From: Fonsecaea monophora
Lineage: Eukaryota; Ascomycota; Eurotiomycetes; Chaetothyriales; Herpotrichiellaceae
DNA: 64,000 nt
Direction: 5' to 3'
NCBI RefSeq assembly: GCF_001642475.1
Contig: NW_019173942.1
Span: forward strand, 310,001-374,000
In this document: positions 1 through 11,916 of the stretch, in pieces
Numbering within the stretch: position 1 is the stretch's first letter
Layout: each line of letters begins with the position of its first letter
The notes under the pieces: model-generated
Seen by the model: the letters and a program-made list of their open reading frames with translations, nothing else
Database searches by the model: none
What the model was told of the DNA's origin: nothing
Translations under genes and position numbers: made by a program

Positions 1-930
1 TCTGCTCCGTATCAGGCGTCGCCTATATATCCTTCTGCCGGATCTCCGCCTGCTGGCGAAGCCTACGGCCAACACGCTGCAACTCCACAGCCTGGGCAAC
101 CTGGATATGGGCAGATACCATACCCTCCACAGCCATACGTTCAGCCGCCGCAGCCATCATTTCAGCCGCCGCAACCTTCACCGGTGGGCTATCCCCCACA
201 ACCGAGTTTTTCACCACCTCAGTACACGTCACCCTATCCAGGCCAATCCTATCCTCCACAACCCGCTGGACCTCCACGTCCATTTGCATCGGGATCTCCA
301 GTCCCAGGGTTTCCTCAGCCACCCCCAGCTCTCACACAACGCTCCCATTCGCCTGCTACAAACAGTAATTTTCCTGCACCAGTGCGTACTGGCAGTGTAA
401 GTCTACCTAGTGCTCCAGGATTGCCGCAGAGGCCCGCTTTTGGTGCTCCGCCAGTCAATGCTTTCCAATTTCAACAAATGCATCAAGGTCAGATCCCTGC
501 TCCACAATCCCATAACATTGTGCCGCAGTACGCTCCCGGACAGACTCAAGGCAGCACAAGCACGCAAGTCCCGCCACAGGTTCCCATACCGAACCAGCCT
601 TCTGCTGTTGAAGCTCAAGATGCCTCGTCTCTTGATGACTTGATTGCAAATGCTTCGAAGCAAGCTGATGCCGATGCCGCCGCCGCCGCCGCCGCCGCTG
701 CTACTGGCGAGGCTGTCGCCAAACCCGGAACGTCACTTGCCACCACTGCGTCGGCCACTACCAAGGACGAAGCCAGCGAAGATAAAGCTGGACCGAAGAA
801 AGACAAGGAGAAGGAGAAACCAAAAGCAACCAGGTTGGTCTACTCTGATAACGAGACAAGTCCTGAAGAGAAGATGGCCATGTTGCCAAAGTACGCATTT
901 ACTCCTGCACAGAAAACAATTGTGGTCTAA
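1..930 (+). CDS. Pro/Gln-rich protein, C-terminal part (5' end outside window)
   Basis: One frame is open from the first base of the window to a TAA at 928-930, about 309 residues. The first ~170 residues are low-complexity Pro/Gln/Tyr/Ser-rich sequence with many YPPQP and QPPQP-like units. Then come a short acidic patch (SLDDLIANASKQ), an alanine run (about ten residues, GCC codons near 676-700), a Lys/Glu-rich stretch (KKDKEKEKPK), and a C-terminal block containing RLVYSDNETSPEEKMAMLPKY. That last block looks like the conserved part of a fungal family, but I cannot name the family. The composition suggests a scaffold or RNA-associated protein, which is inference only. The true start and any N-terminal domain lie upstream of the window. 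The frame itself is well supported by length, composition and codon pattern. Confidence 0.75.
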   Translation, partial: SAPYQASPIYPSAGSPPAGEAYGQHAATPQPGQPGYGQIPYPPQPYVQPPQPSFQPPQPSPVGYPPQPSFSPPQYTSPYPGQSYPPQPAGPPRPFASGSPVPGFPQPPPALTQRSHSPATNSNFPAPVRTGSVSLPSAPGLPQRPAFGAPPVNAFQFQQMHQGQIPAPQSHNIVPQYAPGQTQGSTSTQVPPQVPIPNQPSAVEAQDASSLDDLIANASKQADADAAAAAAAAATGEAVAKPGTSLATTASATTKDEASEDKAGPKKDKEKEKPKATRLVYSDNETSPEEKMAMLPKYAFTPAQKTIVV

Positions 931-1810
931 ACGATACTGTTCGATCGACCTGCTCGCCAAGCAGTGGGTAACGATCCCGTCGCTCTCTTCCATCAAGACT
1001 TGATTTGTCAATGAGACTGGAACTCGGCAGCATACATTTTTCAGCTAAGTCTTGCAGACGATATCAGCTCACGCTTCACATTATCCTTTCGTCCCTGCCG
1101 CAACACTGGCAACAAATGTAATACCGATGGTACAAGCAAGATAGGCGTTTTTTTTTTGGTGAGTTCACAAGGGGCAAGTCATCGTCTCATTGAGGGTGGG
1201 TGAGATGGAGGGTCACTGACACGGATTTTCGACATTTTCTTTTCGCCTTGAACAGCTATAGCAGGCGCCGCCACCATTGCATGAGGCTTGACACGATTCC
1301 ACTGACCGAGCCAAAAAGGAAAGACAAGTGGCAAGGCAGTGATTTTCGAGTGGCTTTTTTGTGACAGAAGGCAGCATCTAGCATATCCACGATACCAAAG
1401 CTGCTTGCGTGTAAGTGCAAGACAGGTTGGTGTCTCCTTTAGTTATGTCTCAAATACCACTTGATGTTGACTTCAAACTTTGACTTGTTTGATTCTGATT
1501 TTTCCTGCGGTCTATTCATCATTTGATTTAGTGCTGCTGCTGCTGCTATTTATGTATATATGTGACCGACCGCTCAATGCTCAACACGCCCAAAGCGCTT
1601 AGGAGAGAGGCTCGAGTGCCCATCGCTACCTAGCTATCTACACTAGACTATCGTGACTATCTACGCTATACAATGAAAAAGAAAGAGGGGAGGGAGGGGA
1701 AAGAGAGGGAGAGGGAGACAAGGGGAAAAGGGGGGGAAATGACCACGCTCTCTACATGAAGACAAAGAAGGGGAGAAAAAAAAGCATGATTTTGTTGTCC
1801 CATCCATATT

Positions 1811-1826
1811 CGATCGATCGATCGAT
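1811..1826. repeat. CGAT tetranucleotide microsatellite
   Basis: Four uninterrupted CGAT units. The unit is self-complementary, so the tract can form a hairpin. Confidence 0.9.
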
Positions 1827-2062
1827 TTGAAGACTCGCTCGGTGGTTTCCCGTTTCTGATTCTCTGCCTTGCAAGGACCCATTGCATTGCACACGCGTAC
1901 GGGGACCGGGTTTGGGGGGGGGATGGGTAGTGAGTGAGTGAGTAAGTGAGTAGGGGCAAGGACAGGACAGAACTGGGGCATGGCATCTCTCTTCTCTCCC
2001 TCTCTCTTCTTTCCTCTTGGCCCAAAACCGGGGTATCTATCTGTTCGGGTGAGACGGTGAGA

Positions 2063-2088
2063 TAGCTAGCTAGCTAGCTAGCTAGCAG
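2063..2088. repeat. GCTA tetranucleotide microsatellite
   Basis: About six tandem GCTA units. AGCTAGCT is palindromic, so the whole tract is self-complementary and could extrude as a cruciform. Confidence 0.9.
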
Positions 2089-2681
2089 CTCCCCCCAAAC
2101 GTTTCTGTCGCGGCAGCTCGAATCGCTTGAATATCGTGTGTCGTTGTCATGTCACCTGCCTCTGCCCCCGGCCGCCTCTACCCCTCTTGTTTCTCTTTCT
2201 TGGACGCTCTCTCAACGACGACGTGACGACAATAGGGCAAAGATGGTTTGTTCGACGTACGGAAAAAGCAAGGGGGGGCCATGTTGCAATTCGCTTCGAC
2301 CAGCTCAATTGATTCTTTTTTTCCTCTTCTTAAAATTTCTTCCTCTCCTCTTCTCCCTCCTATTCATCTCGGTCTCGTCATCATGTCGATTCATGTCTGG
2401 CTCCTGTCTTACATTTTGGCCTTGGTTGTATTTCTCTTTCTTCCTACCCCATCACGAATGATGTCAATTGTTTTGTATCTTCACGGCCACTCAGCACTCC
2501 ATTATCCATCGTTTCCCCACCCCAGACAGCTGAACGTAATGTAGTTGGGTCGGTTCGCTTGTTTGTGCATCATTTTCATGTCCATCTTCGCCCTCGGACC
2601 CCCATTTTTTCCTAGTTGCGGGAATGAAGGCTGGCTGTTTCCGCAACCCGAGCAGATACCGCAACTGTTGCCTCTCTCCTC

Positions 2682-5600
2682 TCATCCGGAACCAACACCA
2701 TAGCCATCCCTCAACTTGGCTCGAACCGGCGGTGCCAATCCTGCAATGAAGCCTTCGAACCTCTCTTGCCCAATCAATCCACCAAGGCCGTTGATGACCC
2801 TGGCGAAACTGGCTCGTACATCGCTGTATTCCTGTCCTTGTCGTCCTTTGAGGGGGAACTGCGCGATTGCAGAAAAGTACAAGACCAGACTCGATTCCAT
2901 GGCCTGAGGATTCTTCTCCAAAATATTGTTAAACCCTATGAACGCCGAGGCCTTCTCATGCGATGTGCTTATCTTGGACATGGACTGCAAAAACGGCTCT
3001 GCGAACTCGGACAAGAAGGGTGCGAGATGGTCCGCGCACGGCACACCAAGTCTGCCCAATGCAGTTGCGGCGTTCTCACTTGCTGCATCAGGGACTTCTT
3101 CGTTCGTAATCATGGACAACAGACCACGATAGAGCGGCTCGATAAGAGGCGCGATTCTGCTGGCCGGTGCTCTTGCCGCGATTTCGCCCATACTCCAGCA
3201 CACGTTGGCGAGGACGTTGAAACCGTTTTCGGAATCCGTGTCCGGGATGGAGTCCAAATCCAGCTGTCTTATCAGAATCGGAATCAGTTTCTCTAGGTAG
3301 GGATCCAGGCTGGGGTAGAGTGCAATCGCGCAGTCACCCAGAACCGCGTATGCGGACTGTCGCACATCAGTGGTTGCATCTTCCATACAGAAGCCCAACA
3401 GGTCGAAAAACTGAGGCTGCGAGTTCTGTACAAGTGGTGCTGACTTCTCTGGAGAAATTGCTTGGATGATCGCGCTAAGAAGATCCAAAGCCGTGACGAT
3501 GAAGTCCTTGTCTGGTTGATCGACAGTCTGGCCACTGATATAAGCCATGTGCTGTTGTAGGTTTGCGTAAATGAGCTTGATGCACCGGTCGAAAATGGGG
3601 GGAGCGAACTGTGCAAAGGTATCGCCGTAAGCCATTGCGATGTACCCTAAACACCCGAGCAAGGGGAACATTTCCCGGGAGTCGTCTTGGATTTTGTTCC
3701 ATCGTTGGATCAGGACAGGCATGAGCAGGTCGACAAGCTCCGGCGTGGCAATTTGTGAGCCAACATTGTCAGCGAGAGTCTGCAGGCAGTCGTACAGGAT
3801 GTACATGTTTTTATCCTTGTACCGTCTGAAGCACTCGGTGAATTGTCGTAAGATAGGTTCGACGTACGGCTTCAATTTGTCTCCAGATTTCTCCTCGAGG
3901 GACGCAAAAGAGCTAGCCCCGGCTTCCTGGACTTTCTTGTTCGGATCGAGCATGCGCTGCAGGAGACCCTCCATCATAGGTTCAAAGTATCGTTGTTTAT
4001 CAGCTTGAGATTCCAGTCGGGCCGCCCACTCGGAGTAACGGGCCAGACACCAGCACGTAATCTGACGAACAACTGGTTCCTCGTCCGACAGCAGAGAGAT
4101 GAGGAACGGAACGAGCTCGGGTAGATGAGGAGAGACGACGTCCATGCAACCTTCTGCGATGGCGCCAAGAGCTAGGACTGCGGCTTCGCGTTTCGGCCAG
4201 AGAGAGTGAGAAAGGTTCTCCTTGAGGTATGGCAGAATGATGTTGAAGACGGCCGAGTGATAGTTGACCGCGAAAACATCCAGTGCTGCGGCAGAGCATT
4301 TGCGCAAACTCCACGCGTTCTCGGGATCTTCGTCATCCCATTCATCTTCGTCTTCATCTTCGTCCTCAACTTCCCCGTCGCTGAGATCGTTCTTAGGTTG
4401 TGATGTCCCATTCGCCTGTGGCGTTCCAGGCTGACTCTCGTCCTTTTCGATTGAAACAACACCTCTTCCCGCCTTGGTCTGGGCAAATTGAGGTTTGATG
4501 TCTTCGGCACGATCCTCAACATCGGCATTGTTTTCTTCACCACCCAGTCTGAACGCATCTTCTTCTCCGTATACCATGCCCGAGAGAAGCACAGGAATGA
4601 TCTTTTCCAAATAAGGCCCCATTTGACCTCGCAATTGATCTTGTTCCCCAATGTTCAACCAGAACTCGGCCGCGTCCAACGCTAGATCTGGGTGATCTAT
4701 CGATTGTTGTTGGGTGAGGATATAATTGACGAGTCCCTCGAGATGAGGCGCCAACATGTCGGGTCTCGCATCCACCAGTTGCACAAGAGACTGGCACACT
4801 ATGCGTCTGACTTGCACGTCCGGATCTGAGGCAAGTTGGAAGATAGTCTGCAGATAGACGTCTAACGTGGAAAATAACACTTGCGATTTTTGTGGAATAA
4901 ACGACTTGAGGGTACTGAGCGCAAAGACCCTGATCTTAGGGTTTGGATGAAGAGCAAACTCGAGCAATTTCGGCACGATGACACTCATGGGGCGCTGACC
5001 TTGAAACTCCTTGTCGAGCAGTTTTCGGTTATCCTCACATACCTTCGCCAAAGCGCTCATCGCACCTTCCTGCGTCTCTCCTGCAACGTTTCCACCGGCG
5101 TTACCGACGAGCGCCAGCAGTTCTTGCAGAATCTCAGGCCATTGCAGCAGACCACCCTGCTGGACCGTCTCGGTGATCACAGTCCCTGCGAAACTGCGCA
5201 ACTGTGAGTTCTGGTCGCGGAGAACATTAAGGGTGGCCGCCTTAATGTATGCCAATTGATCCTTGGGAATTTGGCTATAGAACAGTTTGATGTGGTTCTT
5301 CAGGTTGACAGCGGCGGCATAGCGAATGAGGAAAAGACTGGGTGCAGCGAGATTCAGAGCCTGGCCAAGCTGCGGAGTGCTAAAGATGTAGGTAAGGTAA
5401 TTGACATAATCCTTATTGTTGCGCGCATTCATGAGCATCTGTTTGCTTGGTTCATGTCCTGGTTAGTGATTTTGCTCTTCTGGAAAGTTTGGGATTGTCC
5501 CTTCTGAGGAAGACCCGCGCGGGGATCTTCTACCCCGGATTTCTTTTTTTTTTTTCCCTTCTCTCTTTGGGGCCTGAAGTAAAAGACAGACGACAGGAAG

Positions 5601-5713
5601 TCAAGACGCACCACCTCAGCTTCTTTTTGCTTGTTTCTGTCATGGCCACTTAAGGAATTCTTTAATAATTCCGACAACTGCCTCAACCCATCCTCCTCCG
5701 GTTGCCACGTCAT
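2682..5713 (-). CDS. KAP104: Transportin / karyopherin beta-2 (Kap104)
   Basis: Nuclear import receptor of the importin-beta superfamily that carries PY-NLS cargoes such as hnRNP proteins through the nuclear pore. Two exons: 5612-5713 (from ATG at 5713) and 2682-5438, intron 5439-5611 with a likely GTGCGT donor and CAG acceptor. The product is 952 residues, the usual size. Exon 1 encodes the first HEAT helix (PEEDGLRQLSELLKNSLSGH) and exon 2 continues with YVNYLTYIFSTP. HEAT repeats run the whole length. The acidic loop typical of transportins, which couples RanGTP binding to cargo release, is present near residues 385-410 (DGEVEDEDEDEDEWDDEDPE), followed by WSLRKCSAAALDVFA. Transportin rather than importin-beta1 or Kap123 is indicated by that loop and by the flanking sequence. 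The exact donor could be three bases upstream (GTGGTG) without changing the frame. Confidence 0.93.
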
Positions 5714-6427
5714 GACGGGCACCGTTGCCCGGAGGCTCTTCGATCGAGGAAAAAGATGCGCAGTGTCGTGGTTCGGGAGGGACGTTCAAAGAGAACCGAA
5801 GAGGACAGGAGAGCCTTCACGTTCCCGCTTGTCTGAAGTGGGAACTTTGGATACAATGAGACCCGAGGCAGAATGAGGTGGGACGTTGATTGCTCGTGAG
5901 TTTAGCCGACTCGTTTCCTCACAAACCTGCGAACAAAGCCCAGTCAGTTGAAAGTTGCCCACTTCTTCATCAATCATCCAAGGCGCCGAGAATTTGGACA
6001 TACAGTACACACACCATCAATCACATCAAGCCAGACGGCAGTCATCAACCTCAGCAATGTTTTGACACAAAGACGACAGGGTAATTGTGGAGGAGAATTT
6101 TGGACAAGTGCACGCAGAGCAGTTTTTGGGGGGAGGGGATGAAACGCTGCGGCATGGCAAGATCCCAGATCCAGATCGTCTTTAGCGCCCCTCTTTCCCG
6201 CCAATCATATTCTACTGGATGCGTGACTAAGCCGGGACGGATTTACAATACACCGATGTTGATCCGTTCTCGGGCCGGCGCGGCGGGTAAGAAGCGTTGG
6301 AGGGGGTTAAGGGAACAACAAAGTTGTGAGTTGTTGACTGTGTTACGAGACACTCATCAAGCGTGCACGAGATACTTACTGGGGGCCGCAAGGCTGTGCA
6401 TATTATCGTCATGCTCTATATACTACC
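5714..6427. other. Intergenic region upstream of KAP104
   Basis: Spacer of 0.7 kb between the KAP104 start and the 3' end of the SAC phosphatase gene, both on the minus strand. It must hold the KAP104 promoter and the downstream gene's 3' UTR. No supportable gene. Confidence 0.55.
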
Positions 6428-9380
6428 TCAGGTCCACACCATCTTCTTCAAGGAATGACCTAGCTGCTCAAAATATCCAGTACGTTTCTTCGCTTCTTCC
6501 AACGAGATAATGGCCGACTGCTCTACCAGGTCGTTTCCTTGCTGTTCACCTTGTTCTGTGCTCCCTGTGAGAGCTCGTCGAATTTCGCCTGCCACATTCT
6601 CAGCCACCGCTAACGGTGCCTCAGCCTGGATTCCCACCACTCCATCTGAGTCTGTCGTCGCTGCCGGGATCACCTTCATGGCCAACTTTCTCGATGTTGG
6701 TGCATGGCTGGGACTCAGCCAAGACAGGATCCCTGTTCCTCCGTCGATTCGATTCTCAGAGTCATCCGCCTTAGGCGCGACGTAGTTTTGTAAGGATCTC
6801 GTGTTCGTCCGAATGGTGCTTCCCTTTCCAGGATGATATATTACCACAACCCCGGCATTCAGCTCTTCCTTCATCTGCTTTTCAGTGAAAGTCGACGTGA
6901 TATACGTCCCATATCGGATCTTGGAGACAGAACGCAAGTCAACTTTCTCAAAAGAGGCAAGTTTTTCGGTGGTCCAATCAAACCTGCAACAGTACAGAGC
7001 TGCATCGGTCAACAGGATCACCGCCTCTTCGAATGGCAGGGTCCGCAGAGTGTTCTCGTGTGCGGGCGTTAGCATTGTCCACCCCTGAATCAGATCTTCG
7101 TCCTTCTCCTGTATAACCTGTTTTGCACAACTCTCAATCGCAGCTTGCCGAGCTTGATCAACAGATATGCCTGGGTCTTTACTCATCATACTGCTCTCAA
7201 AATCTTCAAACACTCTCCATGACATATTCCCAAGTAAGAAGTCAATGACTGCTTGGGAGAAATAGTCATTGACCATGTTGTTGTAGTATCGAGTCAACGT
7301 CAGGCTGAAATCATTCAAGGCTCCACGATAGTTCCGCCGCCGGGTTCGTGTGAAATCCCCTTTCAGTGCTGCCGTGGACGCATACTGCCTTGATATGGCG
7401 TCTCCGTTATCAGCCATAGGGTGTTGAACCAGGTGGTGGTCTCATCGTGCAGTAAATCAATCTCGAACCCTTCCCTAGCCAGGTCTTTCTGCAGCATGTA
7501 CTGTCCAAAAGCACTCTGCGCCACGTTGGTGCGGTCTAAGCAGTCCATACAGTTCGTACGGATTATCCCTGACTGGGTTGTCTCGATTCCGGTTCCAGAG
7601 ATCACGGTCTCCCCGTAATTCTTGATGGTATCTTCGAGCTTGTCCACAAGCTTTGAGACATTCTCGAACTTCATACCGCGGCACTCGGCATGGAAATCGA
7701 ACCACTCATACTGGACGTCTTCAAGTTGATTAGACTTCTGCAAGGAGTGAACCTTGTTCTCGAAAGCATCGCCGATGATCTTCTCAGGACCGTGTTTATC
7801 CACCAAGCAGACAACTTGAACTCCACCGTATCGTCGCCGAAGATCCTGAAAATGTTTCTTCATAGCTACATCATTTTTGGATGCCGACTGGTGGAGCATC
7901 GGTGTCGGCTTCAACGAATAGGGCGATTGTGAAAAGTAAAGGGGGATAGAGGCTCGCGTCTGTACAAACGATCGTATTCGCCGAGAAGGAGACCAATCTG
8001 GAGCAGACAGGATCTGTTCAGTTTCCACGGCATTGGCACAATTGCCTTCATCATCGAGGCCGCGTCGGAGGTACCGAAGGCCTGATCGCTTGACGGATCG
8101 CCGCGAAATCAGCGTGAGGAGGTAGGATTGCATGTCAGTGCTGATGCTGGCAAGACCTTGTTGATCATGATTTACGGCGTCTTGTACCCCTGCCGATTGC
8201 TGGCCATGCTCAGCGTCCACCACACAGGCCGAGTTTGGATCCTCTGACTCTGCTTTTGTAACTGTGAAAGTCCTCTGTCCCACAAAACCTTGTATAATGG
8301 GCATCATGCATGAATCTTGTCTGGTATCCATGAATGGACCTAGGAGGTGTCGGTTCCAAAAATACTGTCGCAATCAGAACCTAACTCATTCTTTACGATC
8401 ATGAACACGAACATACCATAGGGTCAAGAGTCTCACGTGAAGGAGCAGTCGCGCTCATCTCCATGACCGCTAGCCTGCGCGTCAAATCAATATCGTACGA
8501 GAAGAAGTAACTGCCCGAGGTCAAGATCATCTTCGTCCTCCTGAGAATCTTGGGGGTCGCCTCGGTAATGGAGGTGTCGTTGAGCAGTTGCTCGGCGTCT
8601 TTGTTATGGGTTTGTTCTGGTGCTTCAATGTTGCCACTGGCTTCAGGTTGATTTGCTGCGACCGCTGCTTCTGCTTCAGGACTCGACCTGGTCCCCGTCT
8701 GCGAGGCATCACTCGTATCTACAGGGTCATATGTGGTCCCTGAGGTCTTGCCTCCACCCCAGCCTTGCTTGGAAAACCATTGAGCAGCAAATCGTCCATA
8801 TTGGCCTCGGTTAGCAATGACATCTCTGGCGATGCTGGTGGGATTTGATATCTTTTGCTGAGGGGTGGTATGTTCTATTGGAGTCTCAGGCTCTCCTTGG
8901 TCCTCTAGCCTAGTACTTTGGTCCTCCGTGTCGGTCACATCGGTATCGGTGTCAGTTGTGGACGATTCTGTAGTTTGAGACTCCAGGGCGGTGGTGATGG
9001 CCAGGGACGCTGCTTTCTGCGAGGACAGGGGGAGAATGGCAACATCGGTAATGACATAGACGGGTTTGCCGAATATTTGGGCAACTTGCTCCCGTTGAGT
9101 GATTGCGATGAGAAAAGACGACGAGGCAATCGAGAGCAAACCTACAACTGATCTAAGCGACTCGGAGTTCGTCGGCCAAGTTGTGGACTTCCTTACCGAC
9201 TATACCGTGAGCTTCCAAAGGCACTGGTTTCTTCGCCAACGCATCCGACTTCTGAAGCTCCTTGACCTGTCGGCTCTTGTAGTCGATCTGAAGAGCTTTC
9301 GGGTGCTCTGCAGGACCGTGAGCCTGGAGGACGACGCCATCAACGGCTGCCCAAATCAGCAGTCTGCGAACGAGACCCAT
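6428..9380 (-). pseudogene. SAC/hSac2 phosphoinositide phosphatase (INPP5F-like) with a one-base frameshift
   Basis: Sac-domain inositol phosphatase. Exons: 9197-9380 (ATG at 9380), 8417-9141 and 6428-8364; introns 9142-9196 (55 nt) and 8365-8416 (52 nt). The N-terminal SAC fold is recognisable (FLIAITQREQVAQIFGKPVY; SYFFSYDIDLTRRL; YFWNRHLLGPF). The CX5R catalytic motif is intact as RTNCMDCLDRTN. After it come SRQYASTAALKGDFTRTR, LTRYYNNMVNDYF and an hSac2-type region, with no membrane anchor, so it resembles Sac2/INPP5F rather than ER Sac1. At 7414-7416 one base is missing: the frame reads FNTLW and then must slip by one to read ADNGDAIS, two halves of a continuous conserved block with no room for an intron. 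Restoring one base gives a 948-residue protein divisible by three. As written, translation stops soon after position 7417. This may be a sequencing or assembly error (GGG read as GG) or a real recent inactivation. Confidence 0.85.
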
Positions 9381-9839
9381 GTTTGTACAAGGAGAGGGCG
9401 AGAGGTTCTATGCAGCATAAGGAGCCTTCGCCCGTGAGCAGGCTTGTCCGAGGTCAGGATGGACCTGTGGCGGTAGTCTTGTAGAAAGTGATTGTTCTTG
9501 TAAACGTGGTGGAAGAGACCCAAGGCTTTGTTTCACTAAGGGTCGCAAACCACTGACATCATTGGGCGTCATCTTGGTCAACACCATCAACAAACGAACT
9601 CTGTAAAGACAAGAGTGTCGCGACAAGTTGCACCTGACATGATGCATATTTCGGTCCAGATGCTACATTGTTTCGAATCTGAGCGAGCGGATAGACGGAA
9701 GAATCATGTTTCTGTATCGTTGAATTTTGGCCGCTCTATCGCAAGTGATGCATTTCCATCATTCATCGTTATCGTTACACTTTCTTAGGTCCCAGTCTGG
9801 GTCATAAAGCATGGCCATCCTGCAAAAACACTTGGGCAA
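9381..9839. other. Intergenic region between SAC phosphatase and PBS2
   Basis: Spacer of 459 nt in a minus-strand tandem pair. It should hold the SAC-gene promoter and the PBS2 3' UTR. No gene seen. Confidence 0.55.
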
Positions 9840-11916
9840 TCATGAAGCAAAATCTATGCCCTCTACCCTTGCCGCTAATAAATCCCTTGAATCCACCCTC
9901 ACCCCAACGTTGGCCTTGACATCAGGGGCCGTTGCATCTCCGCCCAACGGCATAGGCCCGTCATGGGTGAGCAAAGGGCTACCGGGAACCGCGTCGAGCG
10001 GTGCTTCGTGCAGTGCTGGCTTCTTATGTGATGCCAATTTGCCCGCTTTTTTCTTCTCCAGTGCGCTCTTCACCCAATCTGCAACTTCTTTGTCCGCAGT
10101 GTCTGGAGTTTCACTATTTGAGAAGGCGGACTCGATGCCGGCCTCGGCGGCCTGCTCGCCTTCCTCGTCCTCGCAAATCGTGGGTGGCTTCAGTAGTGGT
10201 GCGAGCCATGCATGTCGGAGTAGCATGGCGTAGGTTGGTCTAAGCCGGGGAATTTTGTTCAGGCAGCCCCGTACAAAATCAATGGCTGCTTCAGAGAATT
10301 GATCAGCTGGAAGATCTGGAGGTTCACCATCCACAATGGCCTATCAGATTTGTTAGCAACTGGTTTCGATTGAAAGGTGGGCAAGGACTTACACTAAGCT
10401 GGCTGAATATATTGTCGTAGGTTTCGGGGGGATAAGGATATCGGCCGAGTGCGCATTCGATGATGGTGAGGCCGAGTGACCAGATATCGGACTGCACGCT
10501 ATAGGTGCCTCCGCCAGCGCCGACTTGAGCCATGCCGCCTCCTGATATGCGTTCTGGTGCCATGTAGCTCTGGCACCCAATATTTGTTTTGGCTATTGAA
10601 GCCACAAGATTGCCGCTGACCCCAAAGTCACAGATCTTGACTTGGCCTCGTGTGTTGACCAGTATATTCGTCGGTTTGACATCTCGGTGGATGATGTTGT
10701 GTTCGTCCTTGAGGCATTTGAGCCCCATGACTGTCGACAAGGTGATTTTCTTGAGGACTCCTTCAGGGACCCCATCCCCGTATAACTTGTCCACAGAACC
10801 ACCGTCCATGTATTCAATGCAGATATAAACAGAACCTTCTTGAAAAAATGCGCCATAGAAATCGATAATGAAAGGTGATACACATCGGTGTAGAATGTCC
10901 AACTCCATGATGATGGCCGCAAACTTTGAGTCCTCGAGCTCGAGGCGGATTTCTTTCATGGCCATGACAAGCCCGCTTGTCCCTTTTGTGTCTGATTGTG
11001 AATCTACCTCTTCGTCATCTTTGGGAATGGAGGCTGATGATTGCCGCACCATATTGCCTCGGAGACCTAACCCAGGGCGTCTCATCTTGGGCCGTGCGTG
11101 CCTGACTTTGAAAACCGTTCCATAATTGCCCTTACCCAACTCTGATAGCGTGTCGACCTCGTCTAAAGAAATTGAAAAGGTACTGCCACCAGCAAAATCG
11201 ATACCACTCCCGTGGATGACCGCTTTGTTGTGGAAATTTAGAGTCCCCTTTTTGGTGTCAATGATGTTTGAGTACTTGTTGAATTGAGAGCCAGTGTCTG
11301 TCTTGTCCTCCTCCTGTCCAGCAGGGGCAGGTTTGTGCGCATCTGACAATTTCATGCCACCTGGCTTCAAACCTCGTTTTGCTGCCAATCCGCCCATGGG
11401 AGGTCTGGGAGTCATCACTCGAGGACTGCCCGGAATCGGGGAAGGCGAGGAGCCAAAATTTGGCGCGTTCGGTCGTTGCATACCCGGGGGTAGTCGAAGG
11501 TTGGCTGCAGAAGAGTTCGGGGAAGGAGGAGGAGCTCCTGTCAACGCGCCGCCTACAAAAGCACCGTGCTGTTGACTGGTAAACCCTGCAGTTTGTGCTT
11601 TTGTGGGAGGTGCACCCTGCCGAGATAGGGAGAAGGCCTTCATCTTTGCCTGAATATCAGAGTTCAACCCACTCGCCCGTGAAGGCAGCGGGCCAGGTCG
11701 TCTCGCTGCATTGACAGGGCCTAGCGGGGCGGAGGAGGGGTTCATGGTAGGACTTATGCTGTTTCCTGGCGAGCCCAGCGAAGGGGGCCTGGAGGGAGAT
11801 TGTGGAGAGGAAGCTGTCGGTGAAGCCATGAAGGACGAGGTTGACTCTGAAGCTGGTTGTTCGTAGAATTTTGAGGTTTCGGGAGAGGACGGCTGTTGCG
11901 GTGATGAGTCGTCCAT
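9840..11916 (-). CDS. PBS2: MAP kinase kinase Pbs2 (HOG osmostress pathway)
   Basis: Dual-specificity kinase and scaffold that phosphorylates the Hog1 MAPK in osmotic and oxidative stress signalling. Exons 10393-11916 (ATG at 11916) and 9840-10340, intron 10341-10392 (52 nt, GTAAGT...TAG); 674 residues. Residues 1-250 are Pro/Ser-rich and disordered, as usual for Pbs2. The kinase domain begins near 255 with the Gly loop GKGNYGTVF (261-269), catalytic Lys in VMAMKEIRLE (321), IIHRDVKPTNI (HRD 410-412) and DFG (430-432). The activation loop SIAKTNIGCQSYMAPERI keeps Ser440 and Thr444, the MAPKKK target sites. A ~40-residue insert between the beta2 and beta3 strands (276-315) is characteristic of fungal Pbs2. 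The C-terminal tail contains an acidic stretch (CEDEEGEQAAEAG). Identification is secure. Confidence 0.96.

Larger units (their letters stand above)
931..2681. other. Long convergent 3' intergenic region with simple repeats
   Basis: This lies between two converging genes (the Pro/Gln-rich gene and transportin). No convincing coding frame is present; the open frames follow low-complexity sequence. It holds a CGAT run (1811-1826), a purine-rich tract (about 1676-1775), a GTGA-type run (about 1929-1953), a GCTA run (about 2063-2088) and pyrimidine-rich stretches (2160-2460). The length, 1.75 kb, is large for two 3' UTRs. Confidence 0.6.

Noticed and set aside
6428..7417. Separate 329-residue gene starting at the ATG at 7417
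   Set aside because: Its first residues (ADNGDAISRQYAS) continue the upstream SAC domain exactly; it is the downstream half of a frameshifted gene, not a gene of its own.
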